A stretch of DNA of 64,000 nucleotides. Origin: Thalassobius sp. I31.1. Its GTDB lineage: Bacteria; Pseudomonadota; Alphaproteobacteria; Rhodobacterales; Rhodobacteraceae. Positions 33,503 to 44,256 of the stretch are shown here, piece after piece (the first letter of the stretch is position 1; every line of letters begins with the position of its first letter). The translations under genes were made by a program, and so were the position numbers. The notes below the pieces were generated by a model. The model made no database searches. It was not told the origin of the DNA and saw nothing but the letters and a program-made list of their open reading frames with translations. The DNA is taken from contig NZ_PWAA01000008.1 in assembly GCF_003031585.1 (NCBI RefSeq), positions 1 through 64,000 of the forward strand, written 5' to 3'.

Positions 33503-33516
33503 TTGATCTGCGTCAA
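33503..33516. promoter_or_regulatory. FNR/FnrL-type binding site upstream of ppk2
   Basis: TTGAT-CTGC-GTCAA: nine of ten half-site bases match TTGAT-N4-ATCAA. The centre is about 66 nt upstream of ATG 33576, a suitable place for an activator class II site. Confidence 0.65.
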
Positions 33517-33575
33517 GGCGTCACATCACTGGACGGGCTAGAAGCCCGCATGTGAGTGAACAGGAGGACGATTAT

Positions 33576-34523
33576 ATGACCACAGCCCCCCAGAAGGCGA
33601 CTGCTGCAAATGCTGCCGTCAAACCTGCCGCGAAGGCGGAAGTACCAGCAAAAAAAGAAGATTTCCCGAAGGTGTCGCCTGATGCGATCCGACAGACCTT
33701 TGAAGGCGGTGTTTACCCTTACACCGACAAAATGCCGAAGAAAGCCTATGAAGCTGAAAAGGCGCTTTTGCAGGCAGAACTGCTGAAAGTTCAGAAATGG
33801 GTGGATGAAACCGGTCAGAAATTTGTTCTGCTGTTTGAGGGCCGTGATGCGGCTGGTAAGGGCGGCACCATTAAACGCTTTATGGAACACCTGAACCCAC
33901 GTGAAGCCCGTGTTGTAGCACTGAATAAGCCCACGGATCGCGAGAAGGGCCAGTGGTATTATCAGCGTTACATCGAGAACCTGCCAACACAGGGCGAAAT
34001 GGTTTTCTATGACCGTTCCTGGTATAACCGTGCCGGCGTTGAACGTGTGATGGGGTTCTGTTCGCCCAATGAATACCTGGAATTCATGCGCCAGACCCCG
34101 GAATTTGAACGCATGATCACGCGTTCCGGTATTCGCCTTTATAAATACTGGTTCTCAGTGACACAGGACGAACAGAAACGCCGTTTCGATTCACGTCAGG
34201 GCGATCCGCTGAAGCAGTGGAAATTGTCCCCGATTGATAAGGCGTCGCTTGCGAAATGGGATGATTACACCGAAGCAAAAGAGGCGATGTTCTTCTACAC
34301 AGACACCGCGGATGCGCCATGGACGATCATCAAGTCTAATGACAAGAAACGTGCCCGTCTGAACTGTATGAAACATTTCCTCTCGACCATTGATTACCCG
34401 GATAAGAACCATGCTGTGGTGACTGCGTCGGATCCGTTGATTGTCGGACATGCCGGGCAGGTTGTGCATGGATCTGAACATATCCTTGGTACGTCGCTGC
34501 ATCCGGACCAACGTCGCGGTTGA
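33576..34523 (+). CDS. ppk2: Polyphosphate kinase 2
   Basis: 315 residues; ATG 33576 follows AGGAGG, while GTG 33552 is too far upstream of it. Residues 1-30 are Ala/Lys rich and possibly disordered. The P-loop is GRDAAGKGG (about 89-97), a Walker B-like 'FYDRSWYNRAGVERVMGF' follows, and KRFMEHLNPR is family-typical. It uses polyphosphate to phosphorylate nucleoside diphosphates (or AMP). An FNR-type box upstream suggests oxygen-dependent expression. Confidence 0.9.
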   Translation: MTTAPQKATAANAAVKPAAKAEVPAKKEDFPKVSPDAIRQTFEGGVYPYTDKMPKKAYEAEKALLQAELLKVQKWVDETGQKFVLLFEGRDAAGKGGTIKRFMEHLNPREARVVALNKPTDREKGQWYYQRYIENLPTQGEMVFYDRSWYNRAGVERVMGFCSPNEYLEFMRQTPEFERMITRSGIRLYKYWFSVTQDEQKRRFDSRQGDPLKQWKLSPIDKASLAKWDDYTEAKEAMFFYTDTADAPWTIIKSNDKKRARLNCMKHFLSTIDYPDKNHAVVTASDPLIVGHAGQVVHGSEHILGTSLHPDQRRG

Positions 34524-34655
34524 AGTTGTTAAATTTGAATGTGCAGGCGTCCCGGTGCGGCGCCTGTTTTGCTTTGAGACAGACAAAAGCGGGTTGAAGA
34601 TTACCTGGATCTCTGGCCATGTAGCGGGCAAATGTGAATTGGTCCGGGGGACACC

Positions 34656-35801
34656 ATGCTGAGTAACAGTGACATCGTTGAATTGACGCAATTTCGGCGT
34701 CATCTGCATGAAAAACCAGAACTGTCCGGCGAAGAATACGAGACCGCGAAGATGGTCACAGAGTTCATGCAAAACACGGTGCCAGACGAGGTTCTGACTG
34801 ACCTCGGCGAAACCGGTGTTGCACTGGTTTACTATGGTGCTGAACCTGGGCCAACCGTGATGGTGCGGGCGGAGCTGGACGCGCTGCCAATTGAAGAACT
34901 GACAGAGGTTGCGCACAAAAGCCAGATCGCCGGTAAAGGTCACCTTTGCGGTCATGACGGGCATATGGCGATGGTCTGCGCTGTCGGTCGCATGATGGCA
35001 AAACAGCGCCCCGCGAAAGGGCGTGTGATACTGCTGTTTCAGCCCGCCGAGGAAACCGGACAAGGGGCCCGTGCGGTGCTGGATGATGCGCGTTTTGCAC
35101 AGATTAAGCCGGATGTTGCTGTGTCGCTGCACAACCTGCCCGGTCTGCCACTTGGTCATGTCGCGATTGCGGAAGGGCCTGCAAACTGCGCATCACGCGG
35201 GATCCGTATCGAGTTGACCGGCAAAACCGCTCATGCGTCCATGCCGGAAACCGGTGTGTCACCCATGCAGGCCGTGGCAGCACTGATGCCCGGGCTGACG
35301 GAATTGGGCAGCGGTGGCAAGCTTGTGCCAGGTTATCGGCTGGTCACGGTGACACATGCGGAAATGGGGGAGGCCGTGTTTGGCGTGACGCCAGGCCATG
35401 CTGTGGTTCTGGGCACTCTGCGTTGCCTTCAGGATGCTGATATGGCGGCGCTGTGTGAAGAGGCCGAGGCACTGATATCTGAAGTGGCAAAGCGCGACGG
35501 ATTGCAGGTGAAGCTGAGTTACCATGATGTTTTCCACGCCTGCACCAACGCAGCTGATCCCACTGCGGTTCGGAAACGCGCGGTTGAACAGCGAAATGTG
35601 CCGTTGATTGAAGACGCGGGCCCCATGCGCTGGTCTGAGGATTTCGGTTTGTTCGGACACGAGGCGCAATCAGCAATGTTCCTGCTGGGGTCTGGCACAG
35701 ACCAGCCACAATTGCACAACCCGGATTATGACTTTCCGGATGATCTGATCCCCGTCGGTGCGGGGATCTTTCAGGCAGCAATCCGGGAAATCCTGGGCTG
35801 A
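34656..35801 (+). CDS. M20D-type amidohydrolase
   Basis: 381 residues with metal-dependent amidohydrolase blocks: 'FRRHLHEKPELSGEEYETA', 'RAELDALPIEE', 'GHLCGHDGHMAMVCAVGRMMA', 'LLFQPAEETGQGARAVLDD' and a dimerisation domain with 'GKTAHASMPETGVSPMQA'. Similar to hippurate/N-acyl amino acid hydrolases; the acyl substrate is unknown. A terminator follows at 35830. Confidence 0.88.
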   Translation: MLSNSDIVELTQFRRHLHEKPELSGEEYETAKMVTEFMQNTVPDEVLTDLGETGVALVYYGAEPGPTVMVRAELDALPIEELTEVAHKSQIAGKGHLCGHDGHMAMVCAVGRMMAKQRPAKGRVILLFQPAEETGQGARAVLDDARFAQIKPDVAVSLHNLPGLPLGHVAIAEGPANCASRGIRIELTGKTAHASMPETGVSPMQAVAALMPGLTELGSGGKLVPGYRLVTVTHAEMGEAVFGVTPGHAVVLGTLRCLQDADMAALCEEAEALISEVAKRDGLQVKLSYHDVFHACTNAADPTAVRKRAVEQRNVPLIEDAGPMRWSEDFGLFGHEAQSAMFLLGSGTDQPQLHNPDYDFPDDLIPVGAGIFQAAIREILG

Positions 35802-35829
35802 ACATCAGATCATGCAGAAAATTTTTCCA

Positions 35830-35855
35830 CCGCCCCTTGCCGGGGCGGTTTTTTT
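35830..35855 (+). terminator. Rho-independent terminator
   Basis: CCGCCCC (35830-35836) pairs with GGGGCGG (35842-35848), then seven Ts. Confidence 0.9.
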
Positions 35856-35937
35856 CTGTTTCGCTTAAGTCTGGCGGCACTACCCGCCCAGGGGAATGGC
35901 TCCTCCCTTTTTTAAGCTGACCACCGGACATAAGAAA

Positions 35938-37272
35938 ATGACCTATGCATCGCATATTAAAGCGGTAACGCTGCTTGGCCTGCCATTGGTGGGCAGCCAT
36001 CTGGCGCAGATGGCGATTGGCGTGACAGACACAGTGATGGTCGGCTGGTATGATGTGACATCATTGGCTGCGCTGACCCTGGCCAGTACGTTTTTCTTTG
36101 TCATTTTCGTATTCGGTGCTGGGTTTGGCAATGCTGTAATGCCAATGGTGGCAGAGGCTTCGGCGTCGGGCGATGACACGCGTGTACGCCGTGTGACGCG
36201 TATGGGGCTCTGGGCGTCTCTGGGGTACACGGTATTGATGCAGCCGGTGTTTCTTTGGTCCGAAGACATTCTGCTGCTGCTTGGTCAGACGGAAGAAGTC
36301 GCGGCGCTGGGTGAGGAATATCTGCGTATTGCCGGTATTGGTCTGATCCCTGCGCTTCTGGTGGTGACGCTGAAAAGCTATCTCTCTGCGCTGGAGCGGA
36401 CCGGCGTTGTGTTGCTGTCTACCATTGGCGCTGCAATCCTGAACGCAATTATGAACTATGCCCTGATCTTCGGGAACTGGGGTTTTCCGGAGTTGGGTAT
36501 TCGCGGGGCGGCGATTGCTTCGGTGGTGAACCAATTCCTGCCGCTGATCATCCTGTGCATCTATGCGCGGATAAAGCAGCCTGAACACGACCTGTTTGCA
36601 CGGTTCTGGAAAATTGACAGCGAAGCCCTGTGGGAGGTTTTGCGCCTTGGCGTGCCCATTGGGATCACTATCCTCGCAGAAGTCGGTCTGTTTGCAGCCG
36701 CTTCTGTTATGGTGGGCTGGTTTGGCACGATTGAACTGGCGGCCCATGGCGTTGCGCTACAGCTGACGTCGGTGACCTTTATGGTGCATCTGGGGTTGTC
36801 AGGCGTTGCAACCATTCGGGCGGGGCGTGCCCTGGGTGAGAAAGATGAGATGCGCCTGCGGATGGGCGGGCAGGTGGTATTGGCGATGTCCTTCATTTTC
36901 TCGCTTCTTACGATCGCTGTTTTTGTCATATTTCCTGACCCGCTGGTCAGTCTGTTTCTGGCAGAGGATGAACCCGCGCGGGAAGAGATTTTCGAAATCG
37001 CGCGCGTCTTCATGGTGCTGGCGGCGCTGTTTCAGTTGGCAGATGGAATGCAGGCGATTGGCATTGGCCTGCTTCGTGGTGTTCAGGATACGCGTATTCC
37101 GATGCTTTTGGCAGCGTTCGGATACTGGATCGTTGGAGTGCCGTCCGGTTACTTTATCAGCCAGAACATGGGCTATGGATCGCCCGGCGTCTGGGGCGGC
37201 CTGGTGATCGGCCTGTCCGTTGTCGCGGTGCTTCTGAATCTGCGTTTCTGGCGTCGCACCTGGGTGCAGTGA
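35938..37272 (+). CDS. MATE family efflux transporter
   Basis: 444 residues from ATG 35938 (no good Shine-Dalgarno for the upstream starts either). Twelve hydrophobic segments; 'GLPLVGSHLAQMAIGVTDTVMVGWYD' opens the first half, and 'LRLGVPIGITILAEVGLFAAASVMVGWFG' repeats it in the second, the internal pseudo-symmetry of MATE drug/sodium antiporters. The substrate is unknown. Two hairpins follow the stop. Confidence 0.93.
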   Translation: MTYASHIKAVTLLGLPLVGSHLAQMAIGVTDTVMVGWYDVTSLAALTLASTFFFVIFVFGAGFGNAVMPMVAEASASGDDTRVRRVTRMGLWASLGYTVLMQPVFLWSEDILLLLGQTEEVAALGEEYLRIAGIGLIPALLVVTLKSYLSALERTGVVLLSTIGAAILNAIMNYALIFGNWGFPELGIRGAAIASVVNQFLPLIILCIYARIKQPEHDLFARFWKIDSEALWEVLRLGVPIGITILAEVGLFAAASVMVGWFGTIELAAHGVALQLTSVTFMVHLGLSGVATIRAGRALGEKDEMRLRMGGQVVLAMSFIFSLLTIAVFVIFPDPLVSLFLAEDEPAREEIFEIARVFMVLAALFQLADGMQAIGIGLLRGVQDTRIPMLLAAFGYWIVGVPSGYFISQNMGYGSPGVWGGLVIGLSVVAVLLNLRFWRRTWVQ

Positions 37273-37318
37273 TTTTCTTCGAAAGAAAATCCCCCGGAGT
37301 TTTTCAAAAACTCCGGGG
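37272..37318. terminator. Twin hairpins after the MATE gene
   Basis: GATTTTCTT/GAAAGAAAATC is the first palindrome (37272-37290) and CCCCGGAGTTTTT-c-AAAAACTCCGGGG the second (37292-37318), a perfect 13-bp pair with one loop base. It lies between convergent genes, so it can stop transcription from both sides. Similar sequences occur as intergenic repeats in other Rhodobacterales (from memory). Confidence 0.75.
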
Positions 37319-37325
37319 TGGATGA

Positions 37326-37736
37326 TCAGGCTTTGTCACCGCTCATAAGGCGATCCGCTTTTTTACGAACGAGCACTGAACGCAGATCATGCATGGCCAG
37401 AAGCAGGCTGTCAGTGACGGTTTCAAGTTCCTCATCAGTGCCTTTGGACTGTGCCCATTGTGCAGTCTGGTTCAGATGGTCAACTGTGCGCAGAATGTCA
37501 TCGATGTTGCGCTGTGCGAGAACGCCCTGACGTTCTTCAAGCCACTGCGTCAGCGCTTCCATATCTTCGCTAGACAGTTCACGTCCGCCCTGGGGCTTGA
37601 TCTCGCCGTTACGTACATTGACCATGGCGATTTGGTCCATATCGATACGACGATGGCGGTTTTCCGTGTCAACGCGGAAAGCCAGGGCACCGTTTTCACG
37701 TGTGCGGAAGTAATATTTTGGCAGTTCTGTGGACAT
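37326..37736 (-). CDS. Unrecognised conserved-looking protein, 136 residues
   Basis: The protein has an opening beta-rich part (KYYFRTRENGALAFRVDTENRHRRIDMDQIA) and a helical second half (EDMEALTQWLEERQGVLAQRNIDDILRTVDHLN). I do not know a name; such proteins occur next to aminotransferase genes in Rhodobacterales. 25 nt separate it from the aspartate aminotransferase stop upstream on the same strand, so they may form an operon. Confidence 0.65.
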   Translation of the reverse strand: MSTELPKYYFRTRENGALAFRVDTENRHRRIDMDQIAMVNVRNGEIKPQGGRELSSEDMEALTQWLEERQGVLAQRNIDDILRTVDHLNQTAQWAQSKGTDEELETVTDSLLLAMHDLRSVLVRKKADRLMSGDKA

Positions 37737-37761
37737 ATTAAGAAACTCACTCAGAAAATGT

Positions 37762-39439
<1,678 letters not shown>

Positions 39440-39440
39440 T

Positions 39441-39704
39441 ATGACCACCGAAACACATGAACACCGTCTGAAACGTCTGCATATGCGTTCGATCCGGCGC
39501 GGGATCAAAGAGATGGATATCATCCTCTCTGGTTTTTCGGATGCGGCCCTTGCAGATCTTTCTGCAGAAGAACTGGATCTGTACGAAGCTTTGCTGGATG
39601 AAAATGATCACGACCTGTACGGTTGGGTATCTGGCCAGCTGGCAACGCCTGGGCAATACTTGGATCTGATCACAAAAATATCATCGGTGCATAAGGCCGC
39701 TTGA
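39441..39704 (+). CDS. sdhE: FAD assembly factor SdhE
   Basis: 87 residues with the conserved RGIKEMD (the RGxxE motif that binds flavoprotein) and 'LDLYEALLDENDHDLYGWVSG'. It helps attach FAD to SdhA of succinate dehydrogenase. It follows the XRE gene with a 1-nt gap. Confidence 0.95.
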   Translation: MTTETHEHRLKRLHMRSIRRGIKEMDIILSGFSDAALADLSAEELDLYEALLDENDHDLYGWVSGQLATPGQYLDLITKISSVHKAA

Positions 39705-39755
39705 CCTTCCAGCAGAAGGAAGGTGCAAACTGCTGTGAAAACAGTCGGAGGTGTC

Positions 39756-40109
39756 ATGTCTGTTCGTTCACTTATTCTGGCCGCTGTGCTGGCCTTTACG
39801 CCATTGGCGGTATCTGCGCATTCCGTACTGACAGCGTCAGAACCGGGGCAGGGCGCGGCCGTTTCTGCCCCACAGGAATTGTCCCTGCAATTTAACAAAC
39901 CACTGCGATTGGTGTTCGTGACACTGACTGATATCGACGGTCAGGTTGTGACGTTGGATATATCCTCATTTATTTCCGAACCGTCAGCGAATTTTATCCT
40001 GCCATTGCCTGCGCTGGCGCCAGGCGGGTGGACGATCACCTGGAGCGGTCTTGGAACGGATGGCCATGCAATGCGGGAAGAATTCACCTTCACCATTGTG
40101 CCTGAATGA
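39756..40109 (+). CDS. copC: CopC-domain copper-binding periplasmic protein
   Basis: 117 residues from ATG 39756 (GGAGG 6 nt upstream). Signal peptide up to about 20 (LAAVLAFTPLAVSA), then HSVLTASEPGQGAAV with the N-terminal histidine that binds Cu(II) and 'TITWSGLGTDGHAMREEFTFTI' with a second His. It binds copper in the periplasm. It overlaps copD by 4 nt (ATGA). Confidence 0.92.
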   Translation: MSVRSLILAAVLAFTPLAVSAHSVLTASEPGQGAAVSAPQELSLQFNKPLRLVFVTLTDIDGQVVTLDISSFISEPSANFILPLPALAPGGWTITWSGLGTDGHAMREEFTFTIVPE

Positions 40110-40903
40110 TGGACAGTCTTCCGATCATCGCGAGGTTGATGATCCTGATTTCGGCAACGCTGACAGCTGGCGGCGGACTGGCCGCGGTGATCTTTGGTCT
40201 TCCTGCGCTCAAAAGGGTGCAAAGATTTGGTGCATTGCTGGGGATTGTTTCCTGCGTCTTCTATTTTTCGTCCCAGGCTGCGCTGTTGACTGGGCGCTGG
40301 GACGGTGTTTTTGTTCCGGGAATTGCGCATTTGTTGTGGCAGCTGGGCGGCGGGGCGACATTACTGTTTGTAGTTTTCGCCTTTTTGCTCTTCCTGTTTC
40401 ATCATGAAAACCGGCTTTTGTTGTTGGGGAAGTCCTGTTTGCTGTTGATCGGGATTGCGTGGTTGAGTCATCTGACGCTGCTTCAGAAACCAGTTTTGTT
40501 CCTTCATCTTCTGCTGGCATTGATCTGGGCTGGTGTGATCCTGCCGTTTCTCAAGCCGATGCAATCCGCGACACTGGCGCAGATGGCGCATAGGTTCGGG
40601 CGCGTAGCAGTCCTAATTCTTCCTGTTCTTTTTGTAGCAGGTGGCACGTTGGTCTGGATCCGGACTGACGGTGACCTTCAGGCGCTTTGGGGGAACTGGG
40701 GGCTGGCTATGACTGGAAAGCTGGCTTTTGTAATGCTGGCCGGTGCGATTGGTTTGCGAAATAAACTTAAAATTGTACCGGAAATATCTGACGCCTATGA
40801 CGCGCCGGTTAAGGCGTTTCGATCCGCGATGGTGGTGGATGCCTTGATTTTTCTGACAATTTTGGGTTTTTCCGCCTGGCTTTCCAACAATACCCCTGTG
40901 TGA
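40106..40903 (+). CDS. copD: CopD-domain copper resistance/transport membrane protein
   Basis: 265 residues, about eight membrane helices; a 'FLHLLLALIWAGVILPFL' segment and His residues in helices are typical of CopD/PF05425. It receives copper from CopC for import or resistance. The pair is transcribed together downstream of sdhE. Confidence 0.85.
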   Translation: MMDSLPIIARLMILISATLTAGGGLAAVIFGLPALKRVQRFGALLGIVSCVFYFSSQAALLTGRWDGVFVPGIAHLLWQLGGGATLLFVVFAFLLFLFHHENRLLLLGKSCLLLIGIAWLSHLTLLQKPVLFLHLLLALIWAGVILPFLKPMQSATLAQMAHRFGRVAVLILPVLFVAGGTLVWIRTDGDLQALWGNWGLAMTGKLAFVMLAGAIGLRNKLKIVPEISDAYDAPVKAFRSAMVVDALIFLTILGFSAWLSNNTPV

Positions 40904-41006
40904 ACTGAATATAGAAAAGTCATTGGGGCATTATTCTACTTAACTGTTTTTTCGCCTTTTTCCCTCAGCCTGGTTTCAAATTCTTTTCAGGTCATCGGAG
41001 AAAGAG

Positions 41007-41504
41007 ATGAGTTTTCAGTCGAAGGTGAATACCGTAGGACACTATGATTTTATGACGAGCTACCTTGAGGCGCTCGCATTGGTCGAACGCCTGCATCGCC
41101 TGTTGCTTGATGTAATTAAGGATGAATTCGAACGGGTCGGGGTGTTGGAAATCAATGCTGTTCAGGCGCTGCTGTTGTTTAATATCGGCGACAATGAAGT
41201 CACTGCAGGTGAACTGAAATCCCGTGGTTATTACCAGGGATCAAACGTGTCTTACAATCTGAAGAAACTGGTGGATCTTGGTTTTATGCACCATCAGCGT
41301 TGTGAAATTGACCGTCGGTCGGTGCGTGTGCGTCTGACGCAAAAAGGGCGGGAAATCCATCAGACAGTCAGTGATCTTTTTGCCCGTCACGCCGAAGGTC
41401 TTCAGTCGAAAGGCGTGCTTGGGGAGGATGGTATCGAGGTGATTAATGTCAGCCTGCGTCGTGTGGAACGATACTGGACGGATCAGATCCGGTACATTTA
41501 CTGA
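41007..41504 (+). CDS. MarR-family regulator, LdtR-like
   Basis: 165 residues; GGAGAAAGAG before the ATG. The winged-helix part 'NAVQALLLFNIGDNEVTAGELKSRGYYQGSNVSYNLKKLVDLGFMHHQRCEIDRRSVRVRLTQKGREIH' is closest to LdtR of Rhizobiales (controls L,D-transpeptidase and stress genes), known from the 'RGYYQGSNVSYNLKKL' block. The target here is not visible; the gene downstream is convergent. Confidence 0.88.
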   Translation: MSFQSKVNTVGHYDFMTSYLEALALVERLHRLLLDVIKDEFERVGVLEINAVQALLLFNIGDNEVTAGELKSRGYYQGSNVSYNLKKLVDLGFMHHQRCEIDRRSVRVRLTQKGREIHQTVSDLFARHAEGLQSKGVLGEDGIEVINVSLRRVERYWTDQIRYIY

Positions 41505-41541
41505 GGCTGATGCCTGGAACGGCACCAGCCCCGGGATATAT

Positions 41542-41970
41542 TTACCAATGGCCGGTATTGCCCATGCTGATCCAGGGTTCAGCCGGGTCCAGCGCGTCAC
41601 CGTTTTGCAGAATTTCCACGCTGATATTATCCGGGGAACGTACAAAGGCCATGCGCCCGTCATGGGGCGGGCGATTGATCAGCACACCGTTGTCCTGCAG
41701 GTGTTGGCAGGTCTCATAGATATTATCAACGCCGTAACACAGGTGGCCAAAATGGCGGCTGTCGGCCGGCAAATCTGTATCACCATCCCAGTTGTAAGTC
41801 AGTTCGAGCTCGGCTTCTTCCTGCCCCGGAGGGGCGAGATAGAGCAAAGTAAAGCGCCCTGTTTCACTTTCGTACCGGCGGGTCTCTTTCAGTCCCAGCA
41901 ACTCATAAAAGGCTTTGCTCTTTTCCAGATCCGCAACCCGGACCATAACGTGCAGGTATTTTAGTGGCAT
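41542..41970 (-). CDS. gloA: Lactoylglutathione lyase (glyoxalase I)
   Basis: 142 residues from ATG 41970 (GAGGAG upstream); the longer frame (to 42084) lacks a Shine-Dalgarno. VOC fold with metal ligands in LHVMVRV (His), ELELTYNW (Glu), 'HFGHLCYGVDNI' (His) and 'SVEILQ' (Glu). It detoxifies methylglyoxal with glutathione in the cytoplasm. Confidence 0.92.
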   Translation of the reverse strand: MPLKYLHVMVRVADLEKSKAFYELLGLKETRRYESETGRFTLLYLAPPGQEEAELELTYNWDGDTDLPADSRHFGHLCYGVDNIYETCQHLQDNGVLINRPPHDGRMAFVRSPDNISVEILQNGDALDPAEPWISMGNTGHW

Positions 41971-42084
41971 GTTCTGCGCTCCTCTCTTTTTCGCTACTCT
42001 GACCGGGTTGATAGCTGGTAGCAAGTTAATAGCTTGCCCGGCAGCAGGGCTGCGGTATGTTAGTGAAAAATCGCGGAGGGACAC

Positions 42085-42918
42085 GTGCAGACATATCTGA
42101 AAGCATTGCAGGAAATTCTGGACCGGGGAGAAAGTTCCTCTGATCGCACGGGCACGGGCACGATTTCTGTCTTTGGCATGCAGTGCCGCTATGATCTGTC
42201 AGAGGGCTTCCCGCTGCTGACCACCAAAAAGCTGCATATTCGTTCCATTTTGCATGAACTTCTCTGGTTTCTGGCCGGCAATACAAACATTAAATACCTG
42301 AAAGAAAATGGTGTTTCGATCTGGGATGAATGGGCGGATGAAAAAGGCGATCTTGGTCCCGTCTACGGCCATCAATGGCGAGGGTTCCCGGCATTACAAC
42401 CCAGTGGCACGGAAAAGGACGGGCATCCACTTTATTTTGCGGGTGCTGTGGATCAGATTTCTGAGCTTATTGAGAACATCAAAAAGTCACCTGATAGTCG
42501 CCGCCTGATTGTTTCCGCCTGGAATCCGGCGGATGTACCCGACATGGCGCTGCCGCCTTGTCATACGCTCTGGCAGGTACGCATCCTGAACAACCGTCTG
42601 CATCTTCAGCTTTATCAGCGTTCCGCTGATATGTTCCTTGGTGTGCCATTTAACATCGCATCCTACGCTTTGCTTCAACATATGCTGGCCCATGTCACTG
42701 GTTATGAGGTGGGTGATTTTGTGCATACACTGGGTGATGCGCATATCTATTCTAATCATATGGATCAGGTGCAGACCCAACTTGCCCGCACGCCGAAACC
42801 ACTGCCGCAGTTGAAGATCACTCGTAAGGTCGACAGTATATTTGACTTCCGGTATGAGGATTTCGAAATCACCGGCTATGACGCCGATCCCAACATCAAA
42901 GCACCTGTGGCCGTATAA
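42085..42918 (+). CDS. thyA: Thymidylate synthase
   Basis: 277 residues; GTG start with GGAGGGAC upstream. Complete ThyA: '[18 protein letters not shown]', '[14 protein letters not shown]', 'GPVYGHQWR', '[10 protein letters not shown]' (catalytic Cys) and '[17 protein letters not shown]'. It makes dTMP with 5,10-methylene-THF. The stop is directly followed by the folA ATG. Confidence 0.97.
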   Translation: MQTYLKALQEILDRGESSSDRTGTGTISVFGMQCRYDLSEGFPLLTTKKLHIRSILHELLWFLAGNTNIKYLKENGVSIWDEWADEKGDLGPVYGHQWRGFPALQPSGTEKDGHPLYFAGAVDQISELIENIKKSPDSRRLIVSAWNPADVPDMALPPCHTLWQVRILNNRLHLQLYQRSADMFLGVPFNIASYALLQHMLAHVTGYEVGDFVHTLGDAHIYSNHMDQVQTQLARTPKPLPQLKITRKVDSIFDFRYEDFEITGYDADPNIKAPVAV

Positions 42919-43401
42919 ATGATTACACTTATCGTCGGGCGCGACCGGAATGGCGCCATTGGTAAAGACAATGATATTCCCTGGTATGCGCCGGAAGATC
43001 TGCAGTTTTTTAAACGCGAAACCCTCGGTGGGGCTGTGATTATGGGGCGAAATACCTGGGATAGCCTCCCGTTCAAACCTCTGAAAAATCGCCTGAATAT
43101 TGTGGTGACCTCACAAGGTGTGGAAGGATGCGAACATGTTGTGGGCAACGTGCAGGACGCCGTTGCCCTGGCAGAGGCGCAAGGTTATCGCCGGATCTAC
43201 GGCATGGGGGGATGCGGGATTTATGCTGAAATGCTGAATATCGCAGATCGCCTGCTGATCACTGAAGTGGCCGTATCGGTTGATGATGCAGATGTGTTCT
43301 TCCCGGAATTTAGCGCGGATGTCTGGGCTAAAACCGGCACGAGCCCTCTGCGAAGTGAAGATCCGGCTTGTGCTGTGGATGAATATCTGCGCCTGCGTTG
43401 A
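42919..43401 (+). CDS. folA: Dihydrofolate reductase
   Basis: 160 residues, coupled to thyA with no gap. Motifs 'LIVGRDRNGAIGKDNDIPWYAPEDLQFFK' (proton donor Asp), 'VIMGRNTWDSLP' and 'IYGMGGCGIYAEML' are intact. It regenerates tetrahydrofolate consumed by ThyA. A terminator follows, though on the plus strand it lacks a T-run. Confidence 0.96.
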   Translation: MITLIVGRDRNGAIGKDNDIPWYAPEDLQFFKRETLGGAVIMGRNTWDSLPFKPLKNRLNIVVTSQGVEGCEHVVGNVQDAVALAEAQGYRRIYGMGGCGIYAEMLNIADRLLITEVAVSVDDADVFFPEFSADVWAKTGTSPLRSEDPACAVDEYLRLR

Positions 43402-43404
43402 ATA

Positions 43405-43438
43405 TAAAAAAGCCCCGCAACTGAAACCAGTGCGGGGC
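43405..43438 (-). terminator. Terminator between folA and csp
   Basis: GCCCCGCAACTG pairs with CAGTGCGGGGC (43412-43438). Read on the minus strand it ends in a T7 run (43405-43411), so it mainly stops csp transcription. Confidence 0.85.
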
Positions 43439-43460
43439 AATCAATTCATGTGACTGAAAA

Positions 43461-43670
43461 TCAGTCGATCAGCTGAATTTCGCCAGCAGATTCGCGGCCG
43501 TCACGGCCTGCGACCATTTCGAACTCAACCTTTTGGTTGTCCGCAAGGCCTTGCAGCCCGGCGCGTTCTACAGCTGAAATATGTACAAATACATCTTTGC
43601 CGCCTTCATCAGGTTCAATGAAGCCGAAACCTTTAGTTGCGTTAAACCATTTTACGGTGCCAGTAGCCAT
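43461..43670 (-). CDS. Cold-shock domain protein (CspA family), second copy
   Basis: 69 residues with RNP1 ([12 protein letters not shown]) and RNP2 (VFVHISAVE). It shares most residues with the copy at 21161-21367. AAGGAGACT precedes the ATG. It stands alone. Confidence 0.95.
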   Translation of the reverse strand: MATGTVKWFNATKGFGFIEPDEGGKDVFVHISAVERAGLQGLADNQKVEFEMVAGRDGRESAGEIQLID

Positions 43671-43892
43671 CCGTAGTCTCCTTATTGAAACCCGCCCACG
43701 GTATTGCGACGGGGTGGTGCAGCCAGGTCTTCTGTCTTCAGGCCGCGCCCAAATCGGGAGCGTGCGTCATTAAAAGCCTTTGTCACGAGAGGAGCATGCG
43801 CATGAGTTTTTCAAAATTGCAAGGAATTTACCGTCGGCAAGCGGGTCGGATATGGGTAAAACAGGAACGAACTGGGATCAGGAGATGTCGAA

Positions 43893-44222
43893 ATGATCAG
43901 TATATACGGGCTAAAGAACTGTGACACCTGCCGTAAGGCTTTGAAAGAAATAGCAGCATCCGGACGTGATGCCGAACTTATTGATGTTCGGGCATCACCG
44001 TTAGATACGGATAAACTCGAGGATTTGATCGCAACCTTTGGTGGAGATCTAATCAACCAACGTTCAAAGACATGGCGTGATATGACGGAATCAGAACGTT
44101 CTATGCCGCAGATGGATCTTTTAAAGGCGCATCCTGCGGTGATGAAGCGACCGGTTGTTCAGGGGGATGGGAAGCTGACCCTGGGCTGGACAGCAAAGGC
44201 AAAGGCCGACTGGGGGCTGTAA
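43893..44222 (+). CDS. ArsC/Spx-like protein (YffB type)
   Basis: 109 residues with a thioredoxin-like fold: 'ISIYGLKNCDTCRKALKEI' (CxxC), and the C-terminal 'MKRPVVQGDGKLTLGW' of the ArsC/Spx group. It lacks the usual resistance context, so it is more likely a glutathione-dependent thiol reductase than an arsenate reductase. A bidirectional terminator follows. Confidence 0.87.
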   Translation: MISIYGLKNCDTCRKALKEIAASGRDAELIDVRASPLDTDKLEDLIATFGGDLINQRSKTWRDMTESERSMPQMDLLKAHPAVMKRPVVQGDGKLTLGWTAKAKADWGL

Positions 44223-44225
44223 TGA

Positions 44226-44251
44226 AAAGGGGCAGTATGATCTGCCCCTTT
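44226..44251. terminator. Bidirectional terminator
   Basis: AAAGGGGCAG (44226-44235) and CTGCCCCTTT (44242-44251) pair perfectly around TATGAT. It lies between convergent genes. Confidence 0.85.
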
Positions 44252-44256
44252 GTTTG

